From Cutaneotrichosporon cavernicola (Eukaryota > Basidiomycota > Tremellomycetes > Trichosporonales > Trichosporonaceae), in contig NC_083397.1 of NCBI RefSeq assembly GCF_030864355.1, positions 2,294,001 to 2,358,000 on the forward strand: a DNA stretch of 64,000 nt, read 5' to 3'. A program made the translations under genes and the position numbers. The notes under the pieces were generated by a model. It was not told the origin of the DNA, searched no databases, and saw only the letters and a program-made list of their open reading frames with translations. Position 1 is the stretch's first letter, and each line of letters starts with the position of its first letter. Of this stretch, positions 31,610 to 42,722 are shown piece after piece.

Positions 31610-32875
31610 CTACAACTTGCCCTTGCCCTCTGCCTCCTGGTACTGTCCAAACATGTCCTCGTACACTTCGCCCACAATGTCGAGGAGATCGTGCGTTACC
31701 ATCGACCGTTTCTTCCTCTCCCATCCCGTGCGAGAGACAGTACGGTTGAACGCACTAGCCCCGTACGCGGCCAGAAGGGCGACGTGCTCTGACACCACCT
31801 TATCCTCCTCCTCCCCACCCGGCGCATGTCCGACATGTGCATAAGCACCGCGCGCCCATTCCCGGCCCCAAGCCAGAAGCGCAGCAGTAGTGCCCGAGAG
31901 GATATCGCCTTGTCCGCCAACACGCTTAAGTCCGCCCTGGACCGAGACAGTCAGCGTGTCTCCTCCAAGCGAAGTGGGCGATCCGTCCGAGATGGCATCA
32001 ACCCCGCCCTTCTGGAGCACAGTGACGCCGCCAAGCGCGCGCGCCAGGTCGGCGCAACTATCCGAGTGCACTCCCTTGCGTCAACCAAAGTCGTAGGTCC
32101 AGCCACTTACCGTGGCCTCGCACAGACGCCTAAACTCCATAATGTTCGGCGTCAACACCACCCGTTTCGCTCCAGGCCAATCGCGAATAAGACCCGGCTC
32201 GGAATTGAGCAACCACAGCCCATCAGCATCTACGACTAAGCCTATATCCCTCTCCTTTGCCAGTTGGAGCGCGGTCCTTGCGCACGACTGCATGAATGCG
32301 CTCCGGCCTAGTCCAGGTCCGATGACGAGAACATGTAGCCGTTCCATCAGGCTGGCGAGCTCGGTTTGCGCAATCACGGACGCGTTGGGGAGCGATCCGT
32401 CTAGCGAAGTGTGGACAATTAAGTCGGGTGCACTGGGTCAGCCCTTCGGCTTTCTCCTCCCCTTCAACTCACTACGTTTTGATCACGGCACCGGCTGCCG
32501 GCTCGCAGATTACGTGAGCTAAATCCGCACCGAAACGCATCGCGCCCATTGCGGCGAAGAAGGGCGCCCCAGAGTAGTCGCCCGAGCCGCCTAGGACGCC
32601 GATGCGGCCTGGTGTCAGATTGAGGGGGGAGGGGAGGATAGCGGATGGTGGGAGGAACAGAAGAGGAGGGAAAGAGCGAACAGCTCACCTGCCTGCCCCT
32701 TGTGCAGCTTGGGGGAGAGGGGTGGGATCATGCGGCGCACGAGAGAGACGAGGTGCTCGTGATCGGACATGGTGTGTCTGAAACGCTGCGAGGTGGCTGG
32801 TGAGGATTGTACGATGCGAGGTGTAAGTAGACGGCGGAAAGTGGTGAGGCTTTGCAGAGCAGAGGTTGCACGCAT
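31610..32875 (-). CDS. NAXD: ATP-dependent NAD(P)H-hydrate dehydratase
   Basis: Four exons on the minus strand: 32875-32689, 32608-32473, 32432-32111 and 32074-31610, giving 369 residues. Introns are 80, 40 and 36 nt. The family core is clear: [49 protein letters not shown], and [17 protein letters not shown] containing the ATP/phosphate-binding glycines. The enzyme repairs hydrated NADH and NADPH using ATP or ADP. The first ATG adds 35 residues rich in Arg, Ser and Thr without acids, resembling a mitochondrial presequence; the in-frame ATG at 32770 would give a cytosolic form. Dual location is known for this family. Confidence 0.93.
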
Positions 32876-33124
32876 GAGCAGAGAGTGTGTGTAACGTTGG
32901 CGTCGGGACCAGAGGTTGGTGGCGTCCAGATGGTGAACGCGAATCTTGAGCTATGGTGCGTCATCTCGGAATTCCCCGCCGTCCTCTCATGTTCGCTCTC
33001 ATCCTGCAAACATCGAAATGTGTACAGTACATGCACAAGTCTATTCATACACCGTCTACAAAGCCATCTGCTCCAAGCCCGCCCCAAGCTGTATCCTACC
33101 CAGATTAAATCAACTTGCTCTCAC

Positions 33125-35170
33125 TCAAATCGCGTGCGTCTCGATGCCAACCACTTTGACGCCACGCCGGCGCGGCACGCGGTCAGTCAAATTGTTGCAA
33201 CCCCACACGCGGACATTCGTGAGGGCCGGGCATCCGTCAAGGAGGTCCTTAAGTGTAAAGTCCGTGACATGCCGGCACCACCCAATGTCAAGATACGCAA
33301 GATTAGGGCAAGCGGCGAGCGCTGCGACGTCGTCTGCGGGCACGTTGCGCCATCCCAGGAGGCTGAGCCAGCGGACGGTGCTGCCCGACTGCGCGATGAG
33401 CGCGGTGAGAGCCTCATGTGCAAGGTCGTGGCCTTTCTCCAGGTCGACGTGGACGAGGCCAGGTCTGTGCTTCGCTTTGAGTGCCCAGAAGAAGCGCCCG
33501 ACCGCGGCGTCGCTCAGGCCAACGTGGGCGAGGGAGAGGTGCGTGAGTTTCGGGCAGTGCTTGGCGATCGAGGTGAGCGTCTCGTCGCCCAGTTCGGTGT
33601 TGTTGCGCAGGTCAAGCGACGTGAGGTTCTTCCCTATGGCTGCGAGAAGCTCGTCCATCGCTGCATCACTGATCGGGGTACCGCCTGGGGAGATGATGGC
33701 CAGCGACTCGAGTTTCTTCAGCTTGGCGATGGGGACGAGAAAGTCCGAGTCGAGCTGCCCGATCTCTTCAAGCTTTAAGACACGCAGGTTGGGACACTCC
33801 TCGACAAGCACTTCCATGGTCTCAAGGTCGATGCGAGGCGACTGCGTCACGCTGAACGACTCCAGCACGTTTCCGCGCGCCTTGAAGAACTCGATCCAGC
33901 CCTGCTTGCGAACGAGGAACGGTCCAAAAAGCTCAAGATCCTTGAGTTTGCGCAACTGCTTCGCCCAGTGCACGAGCGTGTCCGTCATCATCTGCCCGCA
34001 GTACTGCAGATTGAGGCTCTCGAGATTGGGACAGAGCGTGCCAAGAGTGACGAACGCGTTGTGGTCCAGATCTGGTGTCAGTGAGTGGTGTTCATGAATT
34101 ACCCACTTGTGACATCGTACATCGTCAACTCAGTCCGACCGGCCGAGTAGAACAACTTGGCAGTCTCGGGCGTGAGGCGGCGGCTCTTGGAAATCACCTT
34201 GCAGACGCGGTCCATTCTATCTCTTCCGATCTCTCCGAGAGCATCGACGTCCTCGATATACTGGCAGATGATCTGTGATGAGCTTTTTGCCCATTCGATA
34301 TTAAACTCACGTCAATGCACATCTCGGACAGCGCCGGGGCACCCTTGGTCACCTCGTAGTGCACAATCTTGTTACGCGCGTCCTTCTTCTGCCTCTGAGG
34401 GACCGCAGCAGCCTTGGCACGCGGCTTCTTGGGCTTGGCGTAGGGGTCGATCCCTAGAGGCCTGCAGCACGGCGTGCAGAGCCATGTTCTGGGTTTGCGT
34501 GGGTGTTCCTTGGTGTATTGAGTCTAGAGTGAGTTGTGTATCGCGCGAGGGGCAGGAGGGTTGGAGGAGGGAAAGGTGAGATGGGGGAACAATGGAACGG
34601 CAGAGGTGGAAGAAAGGAGGGAGCGATCAGTTTCCAGTGCTTTGAAGCTGATCCGAAAGCGCCGTCGCTGCCGACAGCCCCCCCCCCCCCCCCTCCACCT
34701 TCCTCTGACGGTACGCTGAGAACAATGACCCACCGCAACTCACCACCGGAAACCGCTTCCCGCACTCGCCGCACTCCATCATCTCCCCAATATCCTTGAG
34801 TGTCGAAGGAGCAACACTTGATGTCGCGCCGCTCGGGGTAGCGCTCCCACTCGGCCCAGGGCTGGAGCCATCATCATCGTCGCCGCCACCATCAGCATCG
34901 AGGTCGTCCGAGTCGACCGAAACCGCGCGACGGCGCTTGGATGGACGCGCAGATACTTCCTCCACTGGAAGTGGGGCCTCGTCTGCGGTCTCTTCTCTGC
35001 GCGCGTATGGGTTTGTGTTGGGTGCTTCGACCCCAAGGCCCTATTGTAAGTCGGGAAGCAAGGTGCTGAAGGGTGCTAGGAAGGGGATAACTCACAGCCA
35101 GGAAGGAGGTTAGAGCTGACGTGGGGCCACGGACGGCACCGTCAGCGTTGCGAGCGCGGCGGGGTGGCAT
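33125..35170 (-). CDS. RAD7: RAD7-type leucine-rich nucleotide-excision repair protein
   Basis: Five exons on the minus strand: 35170-35096, 35040-34744, 34523-34311, 34272-34107 and 34071-33125, giving 565 residues. Introns are 55, 220, 38 and 35 nt. The N-terminus MPPRRARNADGAVRGPTSAL and an acidic/basic nuclear-type linker lead to a zinc-binding pair CGECGKRF...CTPC split by the 220-nt intron. Then follow the conserved block KLFYSAG and about eleven leucine-rich repeats (LKDLELFG, LRVLKLEEIGQL, LTSLDLRNN, LTHLSLAHVG, LAYLDIGWC). Rad7, with Rad16, recognises UV damage in non-transcribed DNA and forms a ubiquitin-ligase complex. The 220-nt intron contains a run of 16 cytosines (plus strand 34678-34693) and is far longer than its neighbours. 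Confidence 0.9.
34678..34693 (+). repeat. C16 homopolymer inside RAD7 intron
   Basis: Sixteen consecutive cytosines on the plus strand (guanines on the transcribed RNA) within the second RAD7 intron. Such runs are length-unstable. Confidence 0.95.
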
Positions 35171-35528
35171 GGTGAGGATGATGAGGATGATGATGGTGTT
35201 GTTGTTGTATGACTTGGTACTCAAGAGCGCGTATGATGACTTTGTCAGGGTTAGTCAACCATTTACGACCTCGGAACCAAATCTGCTATTGTTCCTGACG
35301 TCTGCCCATGACGCGACTGACTTCTGCTCACCGCAACTTGTCCAACACCTGCCTGCCCGCTCAGCACATGGGCGATGAACGCATGATCGAACGTCAAATA
35401 GAGTATGTGGTCATGACTATGAGGGATACTAGTAGTGCAGTAGAATATCACAGGCACACTAGTGTAGGGAGCTAGGAAGGGGGCCGGAAATATGCAGTGT
35501 CCATACACGCAAGGTGAGCGTCTAGCCC
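35171..35528. other. Upstream region of RAD7
   Basis: 357 bp between the RAD7 start and the stop of the next minus-strand gene. Nothing coding is recognised. Confidence 0.4.
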
Positions 35529-37954
35529 TTAGTCGACCCAGAACTTCTGGAGTGCTGACCCGAGCTGCTTAACGCCGTTGGAGCTCTTCGTTTTGCGCAT
35601 CTTCTCCTTGTCCTTGCCGTTCTTGTCGTCGCGCTGCTTAGACAGGCTCGCGTCCGATGCGGACGGACCCGAGGAAGCCGAGGCAGAGGCAGAGCTCAGT
35701 CCAGAGTTGCTGTGAATGTTGGACAGGCCACTAGGGCCAATCGCAGTGCCGCTGTTCGAGCGCGAGTTGACAAACGAGCCGCTGCTCGAGCCAGCGCTGT
35801 GCACCGTCGCGGGCCGCCTTTCCTCGTGGAACGACACGCTCCGCGAGTTGGTGCTCAAGCCTGTGGGGTTGGGGACCATCTGCGAGTGACGCAGACTGCT
35901 GGGAGGAGGGTGGGCGGAGCCTCCTTTCCGCTCCCCGTGACCGGGCACGCGCTGGCGATTGCGCCCGTCGCCACTCGAGAACTCGGCCTCGTCCCAGTAC
36001 ACGGTATGGGAGCGCGGCATGGTTGACGACTTGCCGCCGTTGGCGGCTCGAGGAGTCGCCTCATCCCTGCCATCCAGCGGCGAGTTCATGCCAACGGGGG
36101 AGTTGATGGCTATGGTTTGCGGCCGCTTGCTTCCCCCGTAGCCCGATTCGCCAGTGGCCTGACGCGAGAGGGGGGCTGGAAAGGACGGAGGCTCAAAGTC
36201 GAGTGCAGGTAAAGACATGCGGTGTAACGACGACGACGAACCTCGACGAGGACCACCATCTGCGCGAATGGGTGGGGGCATGGGCAGGCCACCGAACTGC
36301 GCGTACTGCGCTCCGGTATACTGTGGAGCCATCATTGGGCCACCCATTGGACCACCCATTGGACCACCCATTGGTCCCGTCATACCCGGGTGCATAAAGT
36401 AATCACCTTGAGGATATCCAGTAGCAAAGGAAGCTTGCTGGAAGAGCTGGTCTGGTAAACGCGTGTCGCGCATCAAGAGCTTTTGGAATGCCAGCACGGT
36501 GTAGAAGGCCTCGTTGCCCGCGTTGCCTAATGGCGCGTGACCAGCAACTGGGATCTGCAGGTGGTGGAGGAGGTGGCGCAACGACTGGAGTGGATGGGTG
36601 CGGTCTCCCACGCCTGGCACGTTCATACGCTGCGCCTGTTGGAGCAGCGCAAATTCGAGCTGCAGGACATCGAGCTGCAGAACGTTCTGGGGGAATGTCG
36701 TGTTGTGAGGCAGTGGGATTGGCTGTGGATCACCGATTGACAGCAGGATGAGGGTGTTTGGTCCGCCATCAGTGTCATGTGATGCGAGTGCTCCCAGTGA
36801 GGCCCTGTGAAAGAATCAGCCCCACGCTCCGTGATCGCCGTTGCCGTCCAGCACTCACTCAACAATGCGCTCCACACTCTTCTCCGACGTGAATTGGCTA
36901 CGCCCAAAGCCGTACGCGCGAGGGAAGTTGGGTGGTGCAGAGTTAGTACGCTATGCGTGTCAGCGATGCGCACAGCAGGAACCATTCTTCAGCTTACCTT
37001 GTCGACCCATTCCTCCATGACGTAGTGTGCTTTCCTGTAGTTCTTGTCCGGCACTGGTGGCCAAACGTCCTGCCAAAGGTATCAGCATTGGTTGGTCCAA
37101 GGTCTGTGCAGGCACTCACAACGGCACGCAGGTTGGCACAGCGGAGAGCAGCCAGGCCGACCTCGAGCATGAGGCCCTTGCCACCTTGTCCTGGCCGCGC
37201 CATGACAGTTCGTCCATGGCCTGGCACAAAGCCCTGCGGTGGCCCGCCCTTCTCCCACCAGGTGGTCTTGATGCAGGCCCAGGTGTAACCTTGGCCATTG
37301 GTGCGCACGCCTGCAGCCGCCGCCGAGTCATCGTCCTCGGCACCAGAGTTGAAGAGTGCAGTCACGACACAGGGTTCACCAGTGCGCATCCGAGCTCGGA
37401 CATGCGAGAGCTCAGCTGGGGCTAACGAGCGGGACAGCTTCTTGTACCCTTCCAAATCGGTGATGTTGATGATCCGGTGCAGCGACCGCGACCGAGGAGG
37501 CGCTGGGTCCAGCGGCATAATCGAAGGCGGATCCTTGTCGAGCGTTTCTCCAAAGCTGGCGCGGTGTCAGTATGTTTTCGGGCGGGGGGTGCTTGCGCGC
37601 GCAGCTCACCGGGTCTTAATCATGCGAGCGAACAGAGCGATCTGCTCTCGTCGAGCGCCGATGTGCGCCCTTCCTGTGGTACTGTCGACGACGACTGCGG
37701 AGAGTCAGCTAGATGCGGTATTGTACACATGCGACAACGCACCCATTGCCTCCCAACCGAAACCCAGAAAGTCGTTGAACGACCGAAAGTAGCCGCCCCA
37801 TGATGCGTCCCACCAGTCGATGTTCTGCGAGTCAAAGTCTCCTCTGCGACATTAGCAATGCACGTAGAGACCACACCCACAGGAACGCGGCGTAGATCGA
37901 GTGCAGGTCGGTCTCGAACTCGGCAGGGTTGCCGTAACGAGTGTTCTCTCCCAT
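35529..37954 (-). CDS. Gfd2/YDR514C-like protein with degenerate nuclease-type motif
   Basis: Seven exons on the minus strand: 37954-37881, 37843-37743, 37694-37610, 37555-37120, 37069-36998, 36950-36859 and 36804-35529, giving 711 residues. Introns are 37, 48, 54, 50, 47 and 54 nt. The middle part carries PLQSLRHLLHHLQIPV...GNAGNEAFYTVLAF, which resembles the last motif of fungal Gfd2-like RNase H-fold proteins (usually HNAGNDA...). Here the catalytic His and Asp positions are Gly and Glu, so activity would be doubtful. The C-terminal 330 residues are low complexity, with five GPMGG units encoded by a 12-bp repeat (36337-36375) and many Ser/Asn. No function is assigned. The N-terminus (NIDWWDASWGGYFRSFND) is distinctive but unfamiliar. 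Confidence 0.6.
36337..36375 (+). repeat. 12-bp coding tandem repeat (GPMG units)
   Basis: About three and a half copies of a 12-bp unit (ccattggaccac), encoding Gly-Pro-Met-Gly repeats in the Gfd2-like gene on the minus strand. Confidence 0.85.
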
Positions 37955-40685
37955 GGCAGAGTGGGAGATTTAGAGGGACGATGGGACAGATAGGAGTGAA
38001 AGCAAATGCGAGTGACAGCACGAGTAAAGACAACCAGGGCTCAAGAAACGATCAGCTGGAACGAGTTGCCAGTGATCGTCGTCAAGGCTGGAATGCGAGA
38101 TGGAGTTTGTTTCGTTTGTGACGTGCAAACAGCAGAGTTGATACCGCACTGGCCTCTTGACAACGTCGGGGGAGTGTGCGATGGGGTTGGCGGACCAGAG
38201 AGAAAAAGAGTTTGACGGGGGAATGGACAAGCGTAATGGAGTGACGAAAGGTCAAAGATGAGAATGAGAAGCGTCAAAAGGAAGGCAAGGTGCTCGCGCA
38301 CGGGGGCCGATTATGGTTGGACTGGGCGACGTGGACTTGCGGGCGAGGCGAGGCGAGGTGCAAAAGTACCGAGTTGCAAGTGTTGGTGCGGCAGTTGAAA
38401 AGGAACGTGTTGGCAATGAAGAGGGGTTGACCGACGAATGATGCCAAGTAAGAGCGATGAATGGACACTGTTGGAGGCAGTTGTGTACGTGGAGTGATGA
38501 ACGACTGATGAGTTGAATTTCCTAGTTGGAGCGCCAAACGATGGGTTGATGGCTTGAATTATGCGTATCGTATGTATGGTAAGGTGTTAAGACGAGAGTG
38601 TGAAGAAGTAGAAGAAGTGGGGAATATTGTTGTGGAGTTGTAAAAGACGAGTGTATGATAGCTGGTGTGTGATGTGATGGCTGAAGGGCTGGGGACATGG
38701 GGTGCCGACCGGGCTTGTTACAAACCCAACTCCAAGTGCGGTACGGAGTTGAGCGCGGGTACGACGTACGGCGTTGTGATGCCGATCGTTCCAAGACTCT
38801 ACTTGTACTTTGAACCGTGCGACCTGCGGACCTGATTGCTGACTGGGTACAACTGGGTGACTTTGTCAAGTCAAGTCTACCTAACGGATTGAGGGCAGTT
38901 GGCGTTGTAGGGCTAATAGGATTGTATAGTACAGTACAGCAAAGGCGGCCAAAATAGGGAGGGAAGGGGCAAGGGGAAGGGGGAGGGAGACACAAACGCC
39001 AGTCACGCAGTTTGAAAGGTTGGCTCAGTAGGCCAGTAGTAAAGGTAATAGGTCAGTTTGTGTCTCACGCCCCCATGTACGCCCACACGCCCACATGTTA
39101 ACACACCCTATAGCCCTCTGTAACCGTCGTCCAACTTGACTAAGGGTCATAACAGGGTAGAGACGGTAGAAGCAAGGTGACCCAAATGGATCAGCAAGCC
39201 CTGATGACTACAATGTTTCCCTTTGATCTCTTAATATTCAATCCCTACCTTTCCTTTACTTTGCTTCATTATGGTCCTCTCATCATTTTTTGCCATCACC
39301 TTGGTACCTTGGAACCATCCAAATGGATTGCAGAGTCGCTTGGCATGATCAACCTGGTTGACTGTACAATATAGAAAGAAAGCCTTGGAGCCTCGCTGAT
39401 ACGCTCGGTCCTGGCACCCCGTCATTGACGTGTCAGCCATTCCGAACACATTGCATCGGTCATTGTGCCCATCTTGAAACCTTTGAGATGAGACCGCAGG
39501 CTGCCGGCACACACGCCAGTCAACTTTGTTGCTGCTCACTACCACCATCTGTGGCTGATGGCACCAATCAGATCACTGCTCTAATCTGCAGCTCTACAGC
39601 GATCTACATTCGGTGATATTAATCCACAGCTCTTGGCTTGGATTGGAGTGTTTTACAGGGCGTACAGTTGTACCCGCATGGCCGCTTCACGCGTCACGCG
39701 TACAAAGTTTGGGTACGCGTCCTAACAGAGTTTGACCATGCTCAGTGTGGCAATCCGAAACAAGGCTGACCCGTAGCAGGCCATCCATACTGTCCATCAG
39801 ACCCATCTGCCCTCTGCCCTCTGCCCTCTGGCAACTTTAGACCTCGGACTAGCCGCACAGCAACCCATCACGTTTCACTTTGGGTGCCTTGACGTCACTC
39901 TTCTCTTGCGTTTCCTTGCACCTCGTTTTAACCAACTAATCGAGTCGTGTGAATCCAGTCACCCCAACTCATGGTCCAGACAACCCTTCCCTGGTTACTT
40001 GGATATTAATTGTTGGATTGCTAAATCGGTCATGTATCCAACAAGCGACAGGGCAGTGGGAATCGAAACCAACGCATACCGGCACCGGCTCCAGCTCTGG
40101 CTCCAGCTCCAGCTCCAGGAACCAGTCATCCATTACAATTTGTCGCGTCCATCACGTCGTCATCCCCTGGCCCCCGGGATGTCGTTCAAAACGCACAAGA
40201 CGGCTCGAGGGGCAAGCTGTGTTGGCGGCCGCTTGACCTCGTCGAGACTGGCTTTGTGGATTGATGAATTGATCAATGATCTGCGGTTCCTCCCCTCGGC
40301 CCCTCGACCGGGCGTAATCATCCAAGCAATGTCGCTTATCCGTGCAATCCGTGACGTACTGCTAATCTGCTGAGCCAAGTTGCTGAGGGGCCCGATCAGA
40401 CGAGCTGTGCTAACTGGGTCAGAAGCAATTTCGGTTAATCTGTTCGCCGCAGTCGGGCGTTTGGGCGCTTGGGCGTTTGGAGAGCAGGCGGAGACAGGCC
40501 AGACATTACGTCGCACCTGCAGCGCGGACCCGAGTTGCCGACCTGTATGTAATGGACGAATTGCACAACTCCCTGCCAATGCCTGGAGACTTGTATGTCG
40601 TTTTGCAACAACTGGTTGCCTCTTGTGGCCCAGTTTTCAATCAAGATAATCCGGAGCGGAAGCTGATTACGTCCAAGCCTGAATC
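37955..40685. other. 2.7-kb gap between divergent genes
   Basis: No convincing coding exon, tRNA or mobile element is seen on either strand. The left part (to about 38550) is purine-rich on the plus strand, compatible with a long leader of the minus-strand gene. About 39000-39900 is AT-richer and unstructured. An imperfect CCAGCTCTGGCT/CCAGCTCCAG repeat lies at 40090-40118. In a region where other gaps are 30-400 bp this space is unusual. Confidence 0.4.
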
Positions 40686-42579
40686 ATGTCAGGAATTTCT
40701 ACATCTTGGGTGGCCAACTTTGTGCAACAACAACAATCTCTCCTCATCCAAAGTGTCAGGTCTAGGCGCATGCTGCGATCGCTGATACGACGTATCACAT
40801 CCGTCATGTCATCAAACGCAGGGCCGTCTACGCAGCGGCAAGTCGTCGCCGTCATCGGCACCACGGGCGTTGGTAAATCAAACCTGGCTGTGACACTTTG
40901 CAAAAGTCTCTCCTCTCTCGAACCCGCACGCAGCGGTAAAGTGCTCTCAGCCGACTCGATGCAGCTCTACAAGGGGATGGACTTGATCACAAACAAGGTC
41001 ACGGTGGAGGAACAGGGCGGCGTCGAGCACTGGGGCCTGGATGTCGTCCAGCCCGGCCAAGAGCACAGCTGGGAGGTGGGCAAGTGGTGCAGCGAGGCGG
41101 ATCAGGAGGTGAGCCTACACAAGGCAGTACTAACCACAGCTGGAGCGAATGCCTGAATCGACCCTCCCCGTCATCTGCGGAGGGACGCACTACTTTATCC
41201 AACATTTCCTCTTCCCTCCCGACGACCTGAGCTTGGACCGCAATCGCGAGAAGGGCAAGGAGAACGACTCTCTCGCGATTCGTTGGACGCCACCGAGGGC
41301 CATGCCGTCAGTTCCAGAAGATATGAATCCGCACCTCCGCCGGCTTCTGGAGACATTCTGGCTCAACGACGCAGTCTATCCCCCAGTAGACGGGTCAGCT
41401 GAGGATGAAGAGTGCGGCCCAGGCTCGACACGGCTCACTTCGCGTCCTGTCGCGGGTACCGATCACGAGCTGCTCAGCATGTGGCGGCTACTGGAAGCGG
41501 TAGACCCGAATGACTCTGTGCGTTGGCACTGGCGAGATGGGCGCAAGGTGCGGCGCAGCATCGAGCGGTGGTGGGAGCGGGGCGGTGGTGAGGTGGACAA
41601 GTCCTCCGAAGAGAGGGCTGGGCGAACCGCGCGCTTCCGAACGCTCATCTTCTGGGTGTATGAGCCACTCGACAGCTTGCGCGATCGTCTCGACCAGCGA
41701 GTGGACAAGATGGTCAAAGTGAGCCCCTGCATGGGCGGGCTGACGACAGGGTGGGCTGCTGGACGAGATCGCCGAGCTGCGCGAGATTGCGCGGCGTGTC
41801 TACGGGTCTGAGGAAGCGACCGACCTCTTCGAGGGTATTTTCCAGGCGATCGGTAAGACCATAAATGAGTGAGCTGACGGCAGGGTATAAGGAGTTTGCC
41901 GAACTGCCGCTTCCCCAGGAAAGCCCATTTGAGAACCCCGAGTTCCAGCGCATGCTCACGTTGATGAAACTCAGCACGCACCGATACGCCAAGTCCCAGA
42001 TCCGGTGGATCACGAAACAACTCCTCCCGGCGGTGCATGATGCCCGCTCGCGTGGCGGCGACGTGCACGTCTACGTCGTGCCCGGTGGTGCGGCGGGTGA
42101 ACCGCTCGCGGTGGAGGTGCTGGCGGCCTTCCTGCAGGGGAATGGGAACGAGTTGCCAGACGCCCAGAAAGTCGGACATCCTGACGCCCACACACTGCTC
42201 AAAATCCTCGCGCAGGAACCCGCGGGTGTGGCCGACACGGCCGAGTATGTCGCCTCTGAGATTGAGCTGACGCCTAGCCGACAGATTCTGAATGCCCGCC
42301 GGATATGCGACACGTGCTCCACACCGGGCAAGCCGTTTTCCGTGCGCGGAGACGATTGGGACGACCATCTCAAATCCAAGATACATAGACGGTAAGCGGT
42401 GAGATGGTGTAGGATGGGCTGACAGCAGTACCACCAAGTACGGCGGGTTGAGTCGTGAAGAGTTTGCACAGGTGCAGAAGGCAAAGGGTCTCGCTCGGAA
42501 GGCGGCTCTGGAGGATGAGCGAGCAGCGGAGAAGGATAAGGATAAGGAGAGCATGGCAACGGCATCTGAGAACACGTAG
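40686..42579 (+). CDS. MOD5: tRNA dimethylallyltransferase
   Basis: Five exons: 40686-41108, 41140-41718, 41750-41852, 41884-42391 and 42429-42579, giving 587 residues. Introns are 31, 31, 31 and 37 nt. Key elements are the P-loop GTTGVGKS near 58, SADSMQLYKGMDLITNK (substrate tRNA/DMAPP pocket), ICGGTHYF, and a C-terminal C2H2 zinc finger (CDTC...HLKSKIH, about 510-535) typical of eukaryotic enzymes. The enzyme adds dimethylallyl to A37 of tRNAs reading UNN codons. Three in-frame ATGs occur at 40686, 40770 and 40806. The first adds about 40 residues rich in Ser, Arg and Gln that could target mitochondria, like the two-start arrangement known for yeast Mod5. Confidence 0.93.
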
Positions 42580-42722
42580 ATTGTATGCATTACACTTCTG
42601 CAAAGTAGATTTGACCTAAACAGTAGAGAGGTAGGTGGACAGCCTCCACCTTTCAGGGACTGCTCGCACAAGCTGGACACTCAAATGTCAACAATCTCAC
42701 CACTTACTTTCTCCATTCCACC

